The position numbers and the translations under genes were made by a program. This document shows positions 22,542-30,538 of a stretch of 53,129 nt of DNA, in pieces. Location: the NCBI RefSeq assembly GCF_008119785.1, contig NZ_VSFA01000048.1, forward strand, positions 1 to 53,129. Direction: 5' to 3'. How positions within the stretch are numbered: position 1 is the first letter of the stretch; each line of letters opens with the position of its first letter. The stretch comes from Micromonospora sp. MP36 (GTDB lineage: Bacteria > Actinomycetota > Actinomycetes > Mycobacteriales > Micromonosporaceae). The notes under the pieces were generated by a model. That model was not told the DNA's origin. It saw only the letters and a program-made list of their open reading frames with translations, and did not search any database.

Positions 22542-22576
22542 CAGAGGCCCCGTCAAGGATCTTGACGGGGCCTCTG
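22542..22576 (+). terminator. Strong intrinsic-type terminator hairpin
   Basis: A perfect 16-bp inverted repeat (22542-22557 with 22561-22576, loop GAT) directly follows the tRNA-like 3' end. It lacks a clear U-run, as is common in actinomycetes. Confidence 0.7.
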
Positions 22577-22694
22577 CGCGTCAGTCTGCGCGTCTATGCC
22601 GCTTCGTGCTGGTCATCCGACGCTTCGTCGTGACGGCATTCCACCGCGGATCGACATCCGCCCGACGTGGCGCGGGTGCCGAACGGCCCGAGGA

Positions 22695-23156
22695 TCAGGC
22701 CGGTGCCGTGAACGAGATGGACGTCGCGCCGTAGCGGACGGCGGGTTGCAGTTCAAAGACCCCCACGGTGCAAGCGCTGCCTGCGGCGGTGCAGTCGACG
22801 GGGCCGACCTCGTCACCGTTCTCGTCGTATCCGATGAAGGTGGCCTTTACGTTGAGCAGGGCGGCGACCTTGCCGTCGGCGTCCACGACGCCAGCCGGTC
22901 CATAGACCCAGTCGCAGACCTCGGCGCCCTGCAGCTCCCCGCATTGCACGACATAGAAGTCCTGCCCGGCCGTGTAGCCGGCGCCGCTGACGGTGACGCT
23001 CTGGCCGTCCTTCAGATCGGTGGACGGGTTGACGGAGACCGACGGTTCGGCGGTGGGATCGGCCAGCGCCGGTGCAGCCGCGAAGAACGACAGCGCCGCG
23101 ACGCCCGCCACGGTGATGCCCGCCCTGGCAAGTCGAATCATTGCGCCTGAACTCAT
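22695..23156 (-). CDS. Neocarzinostatin-family enediyne apoprotein
   Basis: This 153-residue secreted protein has a signal peptide (ITVAGVAALSFFAAAPALA, cleavage predicted near residue 32) and a mature domain of about 120 residues. It aligns with neocarzinostatin and the C-1027 apoprotein. Shared features are PSVSVNPSTDLKDGQSVTVS, SGAGYTAGQDFYVVQC, a second Cys in EVCDW, ATFIGYDENG, the pair DCTAAGSAC, and a terminal GATSISF strand. Two Cys pairs match the two family disulfides. Such proteins hold and protect the labile enediyne chromophore and are exported with it. Homologues also occur away from enediyne genes, but here an enediyne PKS cassette lies 12 kb away. Start ATG 23156 has GAAGGG nine bases upstream. 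Confidence 0.88.
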   Translation of the reverse strand: MSSGAMIRLARAGITVAGVAALSFFAAAPALADPTAEPSVSVNPSTDLKDGQSVTVSGAGYTAGQDFYVVQCGELQGAEVCDWVYGPAGVVDADGKVAALLNVKATFIGYDENGDEVGPVDCTAAGSACTVGVFELQPAVRYGATSISFTAPA

Positions 23157-23429
23157 CTACAGAAACCCTTCGCTCATCGACGAATGGAGCAAGGAAGATG
23201 CGGTACGCCCTCGAGTACCGCCGCATCAGGACCTGCCCGACGACCACCCCCGCCGCATTTCGACCGAACGCCACCGTTTCCGGATTACGACGGCAGTCCG
23301 TGGAAGAAACCACCTTTAGCCGGCTAATTCACTATGCATCGCTGTTTCGTCCGATGTCTTCTTCCAACGTGCGTTCGTCGGACCGCCCGGGCGCGCGCCG
23401 TGGCGGGCGGCGGCCACTATCCCAACCGC

Positions 23430-23735
23430 TCGCCGAGCAGGCACCGGTGTGTGGGAGCCGCCGGTCGTTGGTCGGCTTGCTCCAGTCGTGTTCGTGCGGT
23501 GGACGGGATTTGTGGCCAGTGGTCGAGGCACCGGGTTCTGCTGGTGGGTGTGGTCAGCCGGGTGCGGTCTGGACGCGGACTGACGCCCCTATTGGTCGTC
23601 GGTGATGCTGTCGGATAGGGCGCGGCTCCTCGTGTCGACGCGGCGGGTGACCGAGAACCTGACGTTGCGGCGCCGGCGAGCGCCGATGACGGTCTTGGCG
23701 TAGAACGTCGAGTCCGCCCGCACGACGCGGGGCCT
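23430..23735 (-). mobile_element. IS1380-type transposase remnant
   Basis: A leftward frame contains VVRADSTFYAKTVIGA and NVRFSVTRRVDTRSRA, matching the catalytic-core segment of IS1380-family DDE transposases (usually RADSAFY...VRFSVT). Beyond a stop, a second frame continues with scraps like the PFTAF region. Ends, inverted repeats and most of the gene are missing, so it cannot move. Confidence 0.65.
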
Positions 23736-23737
23736 GG

Positions 23738-23857
23738 TTCCGTCGCCGACCCATCCTCTGGGAGATCCGCGACGACATCCACGACGCCTTCCTCGCCCTC
23801 GCCTGCGCCAACATCTGCCGGCGACGGCGCCGACCCTCAAGAGTTAGGAGTTCTTAG
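23738..23857 (+). mobile_element. IS5-like transposase C-terminal remnant
   Basis: The forward frame FRRRPILWEIRDDIHDAF, then LALACANICRRRR and a TAG at 23855-23857, matches the C-terminal end of IS5-group transposases (usually RWEIRxDIHEAFLxLACxLICWR). Only the last ~40 codons remain. It abuts the IS1380-type remnant on the opposite strand, so one element inserted into or recombined with the other. Confidence 0.65.
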
Positions 23858-23932
23858 GACTGTCGGCTATCCCGCTGACGGCAGTCCCGGCCATCGGACG
23901 CGAGCACAGGAAATTACATCCCATCGGTCAAT

Positions 23933-23995
23933 CCCGATAAACCATCGGGCATCCGTGACCTCGGCACAACCCTGCGTTTACCGAAAATCGGTAAA
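23933..23995. promoter_or_regulatory. Two inverted repeats upstream of the hydrolase gene
   Basis: TTTACCGA-aaa-TCGGTAAA at 23977-23995 is a perfect 8-bp palindrome with a 3-base centre. CCCGAT-aaacc-ATCGGG at 23933-23949 is another. Both lie 35-100 bases before the hydrolase start and look like repressor operators. The binding protein is unknown. Confidence 0.45.
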
Positions 23996-24029
23996 GATCC
24001 ATGCCACCGTCTAGAGAACTGGAGCATGC

Positions 24030-25019
24030 GTGTCTTCGATGAACAGAAGGAAGCTGATCGCGCTCGGCGCTGGCGCGGTCGCCGCCGCGGCGACCGGCAC
24101 CGGGGCACAGGCAGCACCGTCCACCGACGGCGCGCTGGCCGCCGCCCCGTCCGCCGCCGACCTCGCAGCCACCCTTCCGGGGGGTTTCACCAGCAGGTAC
24201 GCGGAGGTCAACGGAGTCCGGCTGCACTACGTGGCCGGTGGGCGCGGAGAGCCGCTGATCCTGCTGCACGGCTGGCCGCAGACCTGGTGGGAGTACCACA
24301 AGGTGATGCCCGCGCTGGCCACCCGGTACCGTGTGATTGCCGTGGACCTGCGCGGTGCCGGCGGCTCCAGCAAGCCGGCGTCCGGGTACGACAAGAAGAC
24401 CATGGCGGCGGACATCGCGGCGCTGGCCGGGGCGCTGGGCTACACCAAGGTGAACGTCGTGGGTCACGACATGGGGGCGATGGTCGCCTACAGCATGGCA
24501 GCGAACCACCCCGCGCTCGTCAACAAGATCGCCATGCTGGACGTGGCCCACCCGAACAGCAGCTACTACGAGTTCCGGATGCTGCCGGCGCCGGGTGCCC
24601 CGTTCCACCCCTGGTGGTTCGCCTTCAACCAGGTGGCACAGCTGCCGGAGCAGCTCATCACGGGCCGGTCCCGCTACCTCGTCGACTGGATGTTCGACAA
24701 CCTCCTGGTCAACAAGGAAGCCATCAACGACTTCGACCGGGCCGTCTACGCCCAGGCCTACTCGACTCCGGACGCCATCCGGGGCGGCAACGGCTGGTAC
24801 CAGGCGCTGGGCCAGGACATCATCGACAACGAGACATACGCGCCGGTGACCGCCCCGGTCCTGGGAATTGCCCACGACATCTTCTACCCGGGCTTCGCTG
24901 CGACGCTCACCCAGCAGGCCACCAACGTGCAGTTGGTACAGATCGCCAACACCGGGCACTACTTCGTTGAGGAGCAGCCCCAGGTGCTCATCCAGCACCT
25001 GAGGTCGTTCTTCGGCTGA
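24030..25019 (+). CDS. Exported alpha/beta hydrolase, epoxide hydrolase/dehalogenase-like
   Basis: This 329-residue protein has a twin-arginine-type leader (NRRKLIALGAGAVAAAATG). The following fold has the oxyanion motif HGWPQTWWEY, the nucleophile elbow VVGHDMGAM with Asp (not Ser), and the final catalytic His in NTGHYFVEEQP. An Asp nucleophile and HGWP are the marks of epoxide hydrolases and haloalkane dehalogenases. Enediyne clusters contain epoxide hydrolases that act on the core, but those are cytoplasmic, so this exported enzyme may have another role. GTG 24030 is five bases after GGAG; an ATG at 24039 is the alternative. It stands alone, convergent with a MerR gene, behind two possible operators. 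Confidence 0.82.
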   Translation: MSSMNRRKLIALGAGAVAAAATGTGAQAAPSTDGALAAAPSAADLAATLPGGFTSRYAEVNGVRLHYVAGGRGEPLILLHGWPQTWWEYHKVMPALATRYRVIAVDLRGAGGSSKPASGYDKKTMAADIAALAGALGYTKVNVVGHDMGAMVAYSMAANHPALVNKIAMLDVAHPNSSYYEFRMLPAPGAPFHPWWFAFNQVAQLPEQLITGRSRYLVDWMFDNLLVNKEAINDFDRAVYAQAYSTPDAIRGGNGWYQALGQDIIDNETYAPVTAPVLGIAHDIFYPGFAATLTQQATNVQLVQIANTGHYFVEEQPQVLIQHLRSFFG

Positions 25020-25050
25020 GGCCGGGCCGAGCTGAGGCTCCGGACGGGCC

Positions 25051-25083
25051 GGTGGGCGACGGCCGATCGAGCCGTCGCCCACC
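25051..25083. terminator. Bidirectional hairpin terminator
   Basis: A perfect 13-bp inverted repeat (25051-25063 with 25071-25083, 7-nt loop) lies between the hydrolase and the convergent MerR gene. Confidence 0.65.
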
Positions 25084-25108
25084 CTGTCCGCACTCCGCCC
25101 GTGCCGGG

Positions 25109-25750
25109 CTATGGAGTCGCGGAGGTGGTCTGCAGCGCGCGGATCGTGAGGTGGTGTTCTACGGCGAGGCGCCGCAAGGCGTCGAACGCCGCGTCGAGGG
25201 CCACCAGACGAGCGACGAGCATTGCACGGTCGAACGGCCGCGCGGACAACTGTGCCGTGTAGGTGGGAAGGAGTTCGAGCAGCCGGGCACCGGATTGTTC
25301 GGCCGTGGCGGCAAGCGCGTCGAGGTCAGCGCCCTCGAGCAGCGCGACGGCATGAGCGAGGAGGTCCCGTTGAGGTTTGTCTGGTTCGATGTGCCAGCCG
25401 CAGCGCTCCAGTAGTGCGTCGACGCGGGCGTGCGCGGCGCTGGGGGCCGGTAACTCGGACGGTTTGCCCTCCCGACCCCGGCCAAGGACACCGTAGAGCT
25501 CCAAGGTCGACACGGCGGGGTCGTTCAATGCCTGCAGCACCTCCCGCACGGCGGCGATGCTGAGATGACCCATACCGGTCAGGACCCGGATCAGCCGGAG
25601 CCAGAGCAGATGTTCGTGACTGTAGGCCGCCTGGTTGGGCGCCGTGGACGCGCCCGGCGGCAGCAGCCGCTCCCGCAGGTAGAACTTGATTGTAGGGATT
25701 GGGACACCACTGCGAGCACTGAGTTCCGACATGCGCATCGCACTGGACAT
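25109..25750 (-). CDS. MerR-family transcriptional regulator (copy 1)
   Basis: This 213-residue protein has an N-terminal MerR winged helix (MRMSELSARSGVPIPTIKFY, LRERLLPPG, then LRLIRVLTGMGHLSI). It continues into a long C-terminal effector region rich in Leu and Ala with no Cys cluster, so a drug-type ligand is more likely than a metal. ATG 25750 follows AAGGAAG. It is a paralogue of the regulator at 28442-29068 (shared PIPT.KFYLRE.LLPPG). Both flank the ABC exporter genes, and both lie just downstream of a TIGR03084-type sequence, intact in one case and decayed here. Control of the exporter or of self-resistance is a reasonable inference. Confidence 0.9.
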   Translation of the reverse strand: MSSAMRMSELSARSGVPIPTIKFYLRERLLPPGASTAPNQAAYSHEHLLWLRLIRVLTGMGHLSIAAVREVLQALNDPAVSTLELYGVLGRGREGKPSELPAPSAAHARVDALLERCGWHIEPDKPQRDLLAHAVALLEGADLDALAATAEQSGARLLELLPTYTAQLSARPFDRAMLVARLVALDAAFDALRRLAVEHHLTIRALQTTSATP

Positions 25751-25899
25751 GAGCGCTTCCTTATCCGTCGCGGCGGCCAGTCGGCGAGCCCGTACTGCGG
25801 GCGGCAGCGGAGCGGCGCTGCTGTTACGTTCTGCTGCCGGCGCGTCCCCGCCGGAAACCGGCCAGGTGGAAGGTGTTGCGCGTCGTCGGGCGGGCAACT

Positions 25900-26095
25900 T
25901 GGATTTGGCGAATTGACCGGCGCACGTCCTTGCCGGCCGGGCCGCGATAGGCCCGCGCCAGCCCGATCCCGCGTGTGAGCATCGGCGCTGGTGGCAACGA
26001 GGGCCGAGGTCGCTGTGATGGCGGCGGCGGATCGCGAAGACACCGATGGACAGCACGTGGGCGGCAGAGTCGGTGATGGACCACGTCATACCGGC
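25900..26095 (-). pseudogene. TIGR03084-type 3' remnant
   Basis: Leftward translation gives SITDSAAHVLSIGVFAIRRR then HHSDL, matching the C-terminal part of the intact gene at 29199-29993 (VISGPAVDLCLLATRRRHRADL). After a frameshift it continues AYRGPAGKDVRR and, in a third step, GQFAK, against AYRGPAGEGRRPGQF. Only the last ~65 codons survive, with at least two frameshifts. It keeps the same position relative to a MerR gene as the intact copy. Confidence 0.7.
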
Positions 26096-26195
26096 GATGG
26101 CGGGCTTCTTCGCGTCGTGCCCGGGCACGCTGTTGGCGACGGTGCCCCGCTGTCTGGCCCGGCCTGCCCCGCCCGGCGGGCCGGGTCGGGGTGGG

Positions 26196-27047
26196 TTAGC
26201 GGCGGTTGTAGAGGCGCATGGTCAGGGCGCCGAAGATCAGCGTGAGCGCCGCGCTCGCGATGAGCGTCCAGGTGATCTCGGCCATGTTCCAGTTGCCGGC
26301 CATCATGGAGCGGACGCCGGTTACCAGGTGGCTGATCGGGTTCAGGTCGACGAAGGCCTGCAGCCAGCCCGGCATCGTGCGGGGGTCGACGTAGACGTTG
26401 CTCAGGAAGGTCAGGGGCATCAGGACCAGAAAGCTGAAGCCCATCACCGACTTGTCCGAGCGCAGGAGCAGGCCGACCATCGTCCACACCCAGGAGAAGC
26501 CGAAGGAGAAGACCACGAGCAGGCCGATCGCCGCGGCCACGCCCATCGGGCCGCCCTCGGGGCGGAAGCCGAGGACCAGGCCGACGCACATGATGACCAC
26601 GGCCGCCAGGATGTAGCGCACGACATCGCCGAAGATCATGCCGACCAGGGGCGCGGGGCGCCAGACCGACAGGGTGCGGAATCGGTCGAAGATGCCCTTC
26701 TCGATGTCGATGTTCAGGCCTACGCCGGTGTACATGGTGATCATCACGACGCTGGTGACCATGACGCCGGGCAGGAAGAACTGCAGATAATCACCCGTGG
26801 AGCCGGCCAGCGCCCCGCCGAACAGGTAGGTGAACATCAGTGTCATGATGATCGGGAAGGCCGTCACGTCGAAGAGCTGCTCGGGGACGTGTTTGATCTT
26901 CAGCATGGCCCGCCAGCCGAAGGTCAGCGAGGCCGACAGAGAGCTCGGGCGCGGCGGGCGTTCGCCGCGGGTCAGCACCGCGGTGAGGGTCTCCGCCGAC
27001 GGGGTGTAGACCGTGGGCGCTTCGGGGGTGCTCGTCGCGGTGCTCAT
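26196..27047 (-). CDS. ABC-2 type exporter permease, DrrB-like
   Basis: This 283-residue membrane protein has about six hydrophobic segments after a cytoplasmic N-terminus. The family signature region includes the first segment FDVTAFPIIMTLMFTYLFGG, the EKGIFDRFRTLSVWRPAPLVG loop (resembling the DrrB EAA-like loop) and FLSNVYVDPRTMPGWLQAF near the C-terminus. With the ATPase encoded just upstream it should form a drug exporter. Its ATG overlaps the ATPase stop (ATGA), so the two are co-translated. Daunorubicin-type DrrAB systems confer self-resistance to DNA-binding antibiotics, which fits an enediyne or NRPS cluster; the cargo is unknown. Confidence 0.92.
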   Translation of the reverse strand: MSTATSTPEAPTVYTPSAETLTAVLTRGERPPRPSSLSASLTFGWRAMLKIKHVPEQLFDVTAFPIIMTLMFTYLFGGALAGSTGDYLQFFLPGVMVTSVVMITMYTGVGLNIDIEKGIFDRFRTLSVWRPAPLVGMIFGDVVRYILAAVVIMCVGLVLGFRPEGGPMGVAAAIGLLVVFSFGFSWVWTMVGLLLRSDKSVMGFSFLVLMPLTFLSNVYVDPRTMPGWLQAFVDLNPISHLVTGVRSMMAGNWNMAEITWTLIASAALTLIFGALTMRLYNRR

Positions 27048-28015
27048 GCGCTGACCTCCTCGTGGGCCGGCCGGTCGGTGAGAGCCAGGAACACCTCGTC
27101 CAGGCTGGGCTGGCCGAGGGCGAAGTCGTCGACCACGATCCCGGCGCTGGCCAGCGCCGCCAGGGCGCTGGACGCCTGCTCGGTGGCGCCCTGCACGGAG
27201 CCTGCGGTGCGCGCGGTCAGCGCCACCGGGTCGGCATCCAGATTGATTGTTGTCTCCAGCGTGGTGGCCAGGATGCGCTCGGCGGCCGGTCGCTGCGCGG
27301 CGTCGCGGATCCGAACGTGGATCGTCCCCGCGCCCACCGACGACTTCAGCTCCCCCGGCGTGCCCTCGGCGATCACCCGGCCGTGGTCGATTACGGCGAT
27401 CCGGCCCGCCAGCCGGTCGGCCTCGTCCAGATACTGCGTGGTCAGCAACACCGTGGTGCCGTTGGCCACCACCAGCCGGATGATGTCCCAGACCTGGTTG
27501 CGGCTGCGCGGGTCGAGACCGGTCGTCGGCTCGTCCAAAAACAACAGATCGGGGGTGCTCAGGATGCTCGCGGCGATGTCCAGGCGCCGGCGCATGCCTC
27601 CGGAGTACTTCTTCACCTGCCGGTCGGCCGCGTCGGTCAGACCGAACGCCTCCAGCAGCCGCTGGGCCCGGGTGCGGGCGCCAGCCCGGGAATGGCCGAG
27701 TAGGCGAGCCAGCAGAGTCAGATTCTCCGCGCCGGTCAGGTCCTCGTCGACGGAGGCGTACTGGCCGGTGAGGCTGACGTGGCTGCGGACCGCGTCGGAT
27801 TGGGTCACCACGTCCTTGCCGAAGACGCGGGCGCTGCCACCGTCGGGCCGCAGCAGCGTGGCGAGCATGCGCACCACCGTGGTCTTGCCGGCCCCGTTCG
27901 GGCCGAGCAGGCCGTAGACGGTGCCGGCGGGCACCGTCAGGTCGACGCCGTCGACCGCGCGGTTGGCACCGAAAGACTTGACCAGGCCCGAGGTCTCGAT
28001 CGCTGGCGCACTCAT
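27044..28015 (-). CDS. ABC exporter ATPase, DrrA-like
   Basis: This 323-residue ATPase has Walker A GPNGAGKTT, a Q-loop in SLTGQYASVDEDLTGAEN (the DrrA-type GQYA-VDE motif), the signature YSGGMRRRLD, Walker B LLFLDEPTTGLD and the switch His replaced by Gln in LLTTQYLDEADRL, as in DrrA. The C-terminal extension with GQPSLDEVFLALT is also DrrA-like. It pairs with the permease at 26196-27047 through an ATGA overlap. About 430 bases separate it from the second MerR gene, with a terminator between, so it has its own promoter. Confidence 0.94.
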   Translation of the reverse strand: MSAPAIETSGLVKSFGANRAVDGVDLTVPAGTVYGLLGPNGAGKTTVVRMLATLLRPDGGSARVFGKDVVTQSDAVRSHVSLTGQYASVDEDLTGAENLTLLARLLGHSRAGARTRAQRLLEAFGLTDAADRQVKKYSGGMRRRLDIAASILSTPDLLFLDEPTTGLDPRSRNQVWDIIRLVVANGTTVLLTTQYLDEADRLAGRIAVIDHGRVIAEGTPGELKSSVGAGTIHVRIRDAAQRPAAERILATTLETTINLDADPVALTARTAGSVQGATEQASSALAALASAGIVVDDFALGQPSLDEVFLALTDRPAHEEVSA

Positions 28016-28441
28016 CGTGAGAACTCTCGGCTGACGTCGGTGCTATCTGCGTGCCTCATTCCGGGTCTCCCAAGCATGTCCAGTTCCGTCGCGCCGGGTA
28101 GCATCGTGGCCCCTCCCGTCCTTGGAACGCCGAGAGTCCATTGTTTAGCTGGAGCTGCTGGGCAGGCATCTTCCGCATTGCGTCCGCGCCCTGCGCATGC
28201 TCGGGAACGCGACGCGGCCGCTGCCCTAGATGAACGGGGTGGTCGCCGACGGCGGCCAGGGCGCGTTTCATGAGTCGGGTCAGAGCCAGCAGCCCACCGG
28301 CCGTGATTCCGCACGCTTCAAGCGGCCGGCGAGTTGCACGGGAGGCGCAGTCGACGAAGGTCGACGCGCCGGGCTCGGCGCAGGTCAATGCCTCCCGCTC
28401 GCCGGCTCCGGCGAGCGGGAGGGGCCGCCGCAGCATGGCGG
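28016..28441. terminator. Intergenic stretch with hairpin terminator
   Basis: This 426-base gap holds a strong hairpin right after the leftward MerR gene (28391-28403 with 28410-28422, 13 bp, 6-nt loop). The exporter promoter should lie to its left. No gene was recognised. Confidence 0.6.
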
Positions 28442-29068
28442 TCAGTCGCCGAATCGCGCGGCCACCTGATGCTGGCGCACTGTTCGCAGCATGACCGACA
28501 TCAGTACGTCGAACAACACGCTGCGTACCATGGCCTCGGCCTTGGCGTCGTCGGTCTCCTTGATCAAGCTCATCTCGGCGTCCACCACGCTGCCGGCCGC
28601 GTGCGCGAAGGCCAGGAAGAACCTGGCGTCGGCGTCGCAGCCGAGAACCCGCAGCGTGGTGAGCACCTGGACGAGCGACTCGCGCCCGGACCGGGTGGCT
28701 TCGTCGTCCCAGCCGAGTTTGTCGGCCAGGGCGTCGATGTTGGCCCGGGCAGCGTCGACGCCGTCGAAGTCGGCCGGGTAGGGCAGCGCGGTGAACCCGA
28801 CCTTCTCGAGGCCGGCGTAGACCCCGGCGAGTGTGACACCGGGATCTTCGAGCACGGCCAGCAGGCCGCGTACGGCTCCGATCTCGAGCCCGCCCACCGT
28901 GGTGAGCGCGCGGATCAGACGCAGGCGTTCGAGGTGGCTCTCCTCGTATCGCGCCTGGTTGCGCGCGGTGGGCGTGCCCGGTGGCAGCAGACCTTCACGG
29001 AGGTAGAACTTCACCGTGGGGATCGGCATGCCGGCCCGCCGGGCTAGTTCCGAGATGCGCAAACCCAC
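28442..29068 (-). CDS. MerR-family transcriptional regulator (copy 2)
   Basis: This protein has about 208 residues with an N-terminal MerR helix-turn-helix (LRISELARRAGMPIPTVKFY, LREGLLPPG, LRLIRALTTVG). A C-terminal region of about 130 residues carries one Cys and suits an organic ligand. GTG 29068 puts the helix-turn-helix at the very N-terminus, as usual, but its ribosome site is weak. An in-frame ATG at 29158 would add 30 residues unlike MerR. It is a paralogue of the regulator at 25109-25750, lies 130 bases after the TIGR03084-type gene, and precedes the exporter genes. Confidence 0.88.
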   Translation of the reverse strand: MGLRISELARRAGMPIPTVKFYLREGLLPPGTPTARNQARYEESHLERLRLIRALTTVGGLEIGAVRGLLAVLEDPGVTLAGVYAGLEKVGFTALPYPADFDGVDAARANIDALADKLGWDDEATRSGRESLVQVLTTLRVLGCDADARFFLAFAHAAGSVVDAEMSLIKETDDAKAEAMVRSVLFDVLMSVMLRTVRQHQVAARFGD

Positions 29069-29198
29069 CCCCGTCGCCGAGTGATCCCTCTCCGTGAGTC
29101 TGCCACGATCGCCCAGGCAAAGCCACTGGGTGCGCTTTGCGCACATGGCATTGTCCACCGTGGTATTCGCATAGCCGGCCGGTGTGGCCGGGCCGGTT

Positions 29199-29993
29199 TC
29201 AGTGGTCGAACTGGCCCGGTCGGCGGCCCTCGCCGGCCGGCCCGCGGTACGCCTGAGCGATGTCCAGCCACCGGTCCGCCTCCGCGCCGGTTCCGGTCAA
29301 GGCCAGGTCAGCGCGGTGCCGGCGCCGGGTGGCGAGCAGGCACAGGTCCACGGCGGGACCACTGATCACGTCGGTCGCGTCGTCCGCGCCATACGTCCAG
29401 ACGTCGCCGGATGGCGCGGTCACCTCAAACCGCAGCCGGACGTCAGGCGTCGCCAGCCCGCGGGACTGGTATCCGAAATCCCATGTGCGGGACACGAATT
29501 CGACGAGGTGCCGGATCCCGTCGCCATGGGTGCGACGCACGCCCAGCGCGTCGGCGATGTCCTGGCCGTGAGCGAACAGCTCCATCGTGCCCGCGGCCGC
29601 GAGCACCGCGGCCGGCAGCGGGCGCACCAGCCACGGCACGATCTGCATGGGCGGGGTCTTGGCCAGCGCCGCGTCGACCGCCGCGCGCTCGGCCCGCCAC
29701 TTCTTGAGCAGCACGTCGCGCGGCTCGGTGAGGTAGGCGCCGAGGGCGCGCTGCACGTTGGCGTTGAAGTCGCCGCCGAGTGACTCCATGAACGCGCGGA
29801 AGTCGTCGGGCGCGGAGACCGCCGTCTCGGCCATCCGGAACGTGGCGGCCAGGTGGGCGATCTGGTGGGCGACGGTCCAGCCGGGGGCCGGCGTGGGCCG
29901 GTCCCAGCTCGCGGTATCGAGGTCGGCCACCAGCCGGTCGACCTCCTCGCCCTGGGCGGTGAGCTGCACGTAGACGTCAGGCAGTGCGGTCAT
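29199..29993 (-). CDS. TIGR03084-type metal-binding/DinB-fold protein
   Basis: This 264-residue protein belongs to the maleylpyruvate-isomerase/DinB-like superfamily. Its N-terminal helical bundle has the metal-site pattern PTPAPGWTVAHQIAHLAATF, a later MELFAHGQDIADALG His motif, and a C-terminal beta region ending YRGPAGEGRRPGQF. These marks fit the TIGR03084 family, whose biochemical role is not established. Related DinB-fold enzymes use mycothiol, so a thiol-transfer or detoxifying role is possible (inference). ATG 29993 follows AAAGGAAG and lies inside the end of the CopC-like gene (17-base overlap). A decayed copy sits at 25.9-26.1 kb. Confidence 0.82.
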   Translation of the reverse strand: MTALPDVYVQLTAQGEEVDRLVADLDTASWDRPTPAPGWTVAHQIAHLAATFRMAETAVSAPDDFRAFMESLGGDFNANVQRALGAYLTEPRDVLLKKWRAERAAVDAALAKTPPMQIVPWLVRPLPAAVLAAAGTMELFAHGQDIADALGVRRTHGDGIRHLVEFVSRTWDFGYQSRGLATPDVRLRFEVTAPSGDVWTYGADDATDVISGPAVDLCLLATRRRHRADLALTGTGAEADRWLDIAQAYRGPAGEGRRPGQFDH

Positions 29994-30537
29994 CGGACTT
30001 CCTTTCGGCGGAGGGAAGACGCCAGGCGACGGGGTCGGCGCCGGGCCGGCGGAGGATCAGGAGGAACACCACGACGAGGACGACCAGGCCGTCGACGACC
30101 AGCAGGGTGGCGCTGACCGGGTCGACGTCGTGCGCGGTGTGCCCGGCGTGCGCGTCAGTGCCGCCGGGGGCCGGGTCGGTGAGCACGCGGAAGCGGCGGG
30201 TGCCCTGCTCGTGCCCGCCATCGGCGAACTTCACGGAGTAGACGATGGTGAAGTCGCCGGCCCGCGCGATGCCGACCGGCTGCGTCAGGCTGAGCCCGGC
30301 GCGGACCGGCTGTGCGGACTCGCTGACCGGCCGGCCGTCGCCGGACAGCACGCTCACCTGCGACGCCTCGGCGACCGGCTCGCGGGTGAAGGTCAGCGTG
30401 ACCTGCCGCGGCGCGGCGGCGAGGGCCGCGCCGTCGGCCGGGTTGCTGACCGTCGCCGCCGCCGCGGGAGCCGGCGCGAGCAGCAGCACCGACCCCACGA
30501 CGAGCGGCAGCAGCACGATCCGGAGAAGCCGCAACAT
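29977..30537 (-). CDS. CopC-domain membrane-anchored protein
   Basis: This 186-residue protein has a signal peptide (LRIVLLPLVVGSVLLLAPAPAAA), then a CopC/YcnJ-type copper-binding beta-sandwich (VSNPADGAALAAAPRQVTLTF ... YSVKFADGGHEQGTRRF). A His-rich linker (DAHAGHTAH) is followed by one membrane helix (LLVVDGLVVLVVVFLLIL). The mature N-terminus lacks the His that usually binds Cu(II), but the ADGGH His and the linker could bind metal. It lies one base after the His-rich membrane gene's stop and overlaps the TIGR03084-type gene, so the three form one transcript. A role in copper supply to a partner enzyme is inference. Confidence 0.82.
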   Translation of the reverse strand: MLRLLRIVLLPLVVGSVLLLAPAPAAAATVSNPADGAALAAAPRQVTLTFTREPVAEASQVSVLSGDGRPVSESAQPVRAGLSLTQPVGIARAGDFTIVYSVKFADGGHEQGTRRFRVLTDPAPGGTDAHAGHTAHDVDPVSATLLVVDGLVVLVVVFLLILRRPGADPVAWRLPSAERKSDDRTA

Positions 30538-30538
30538 G

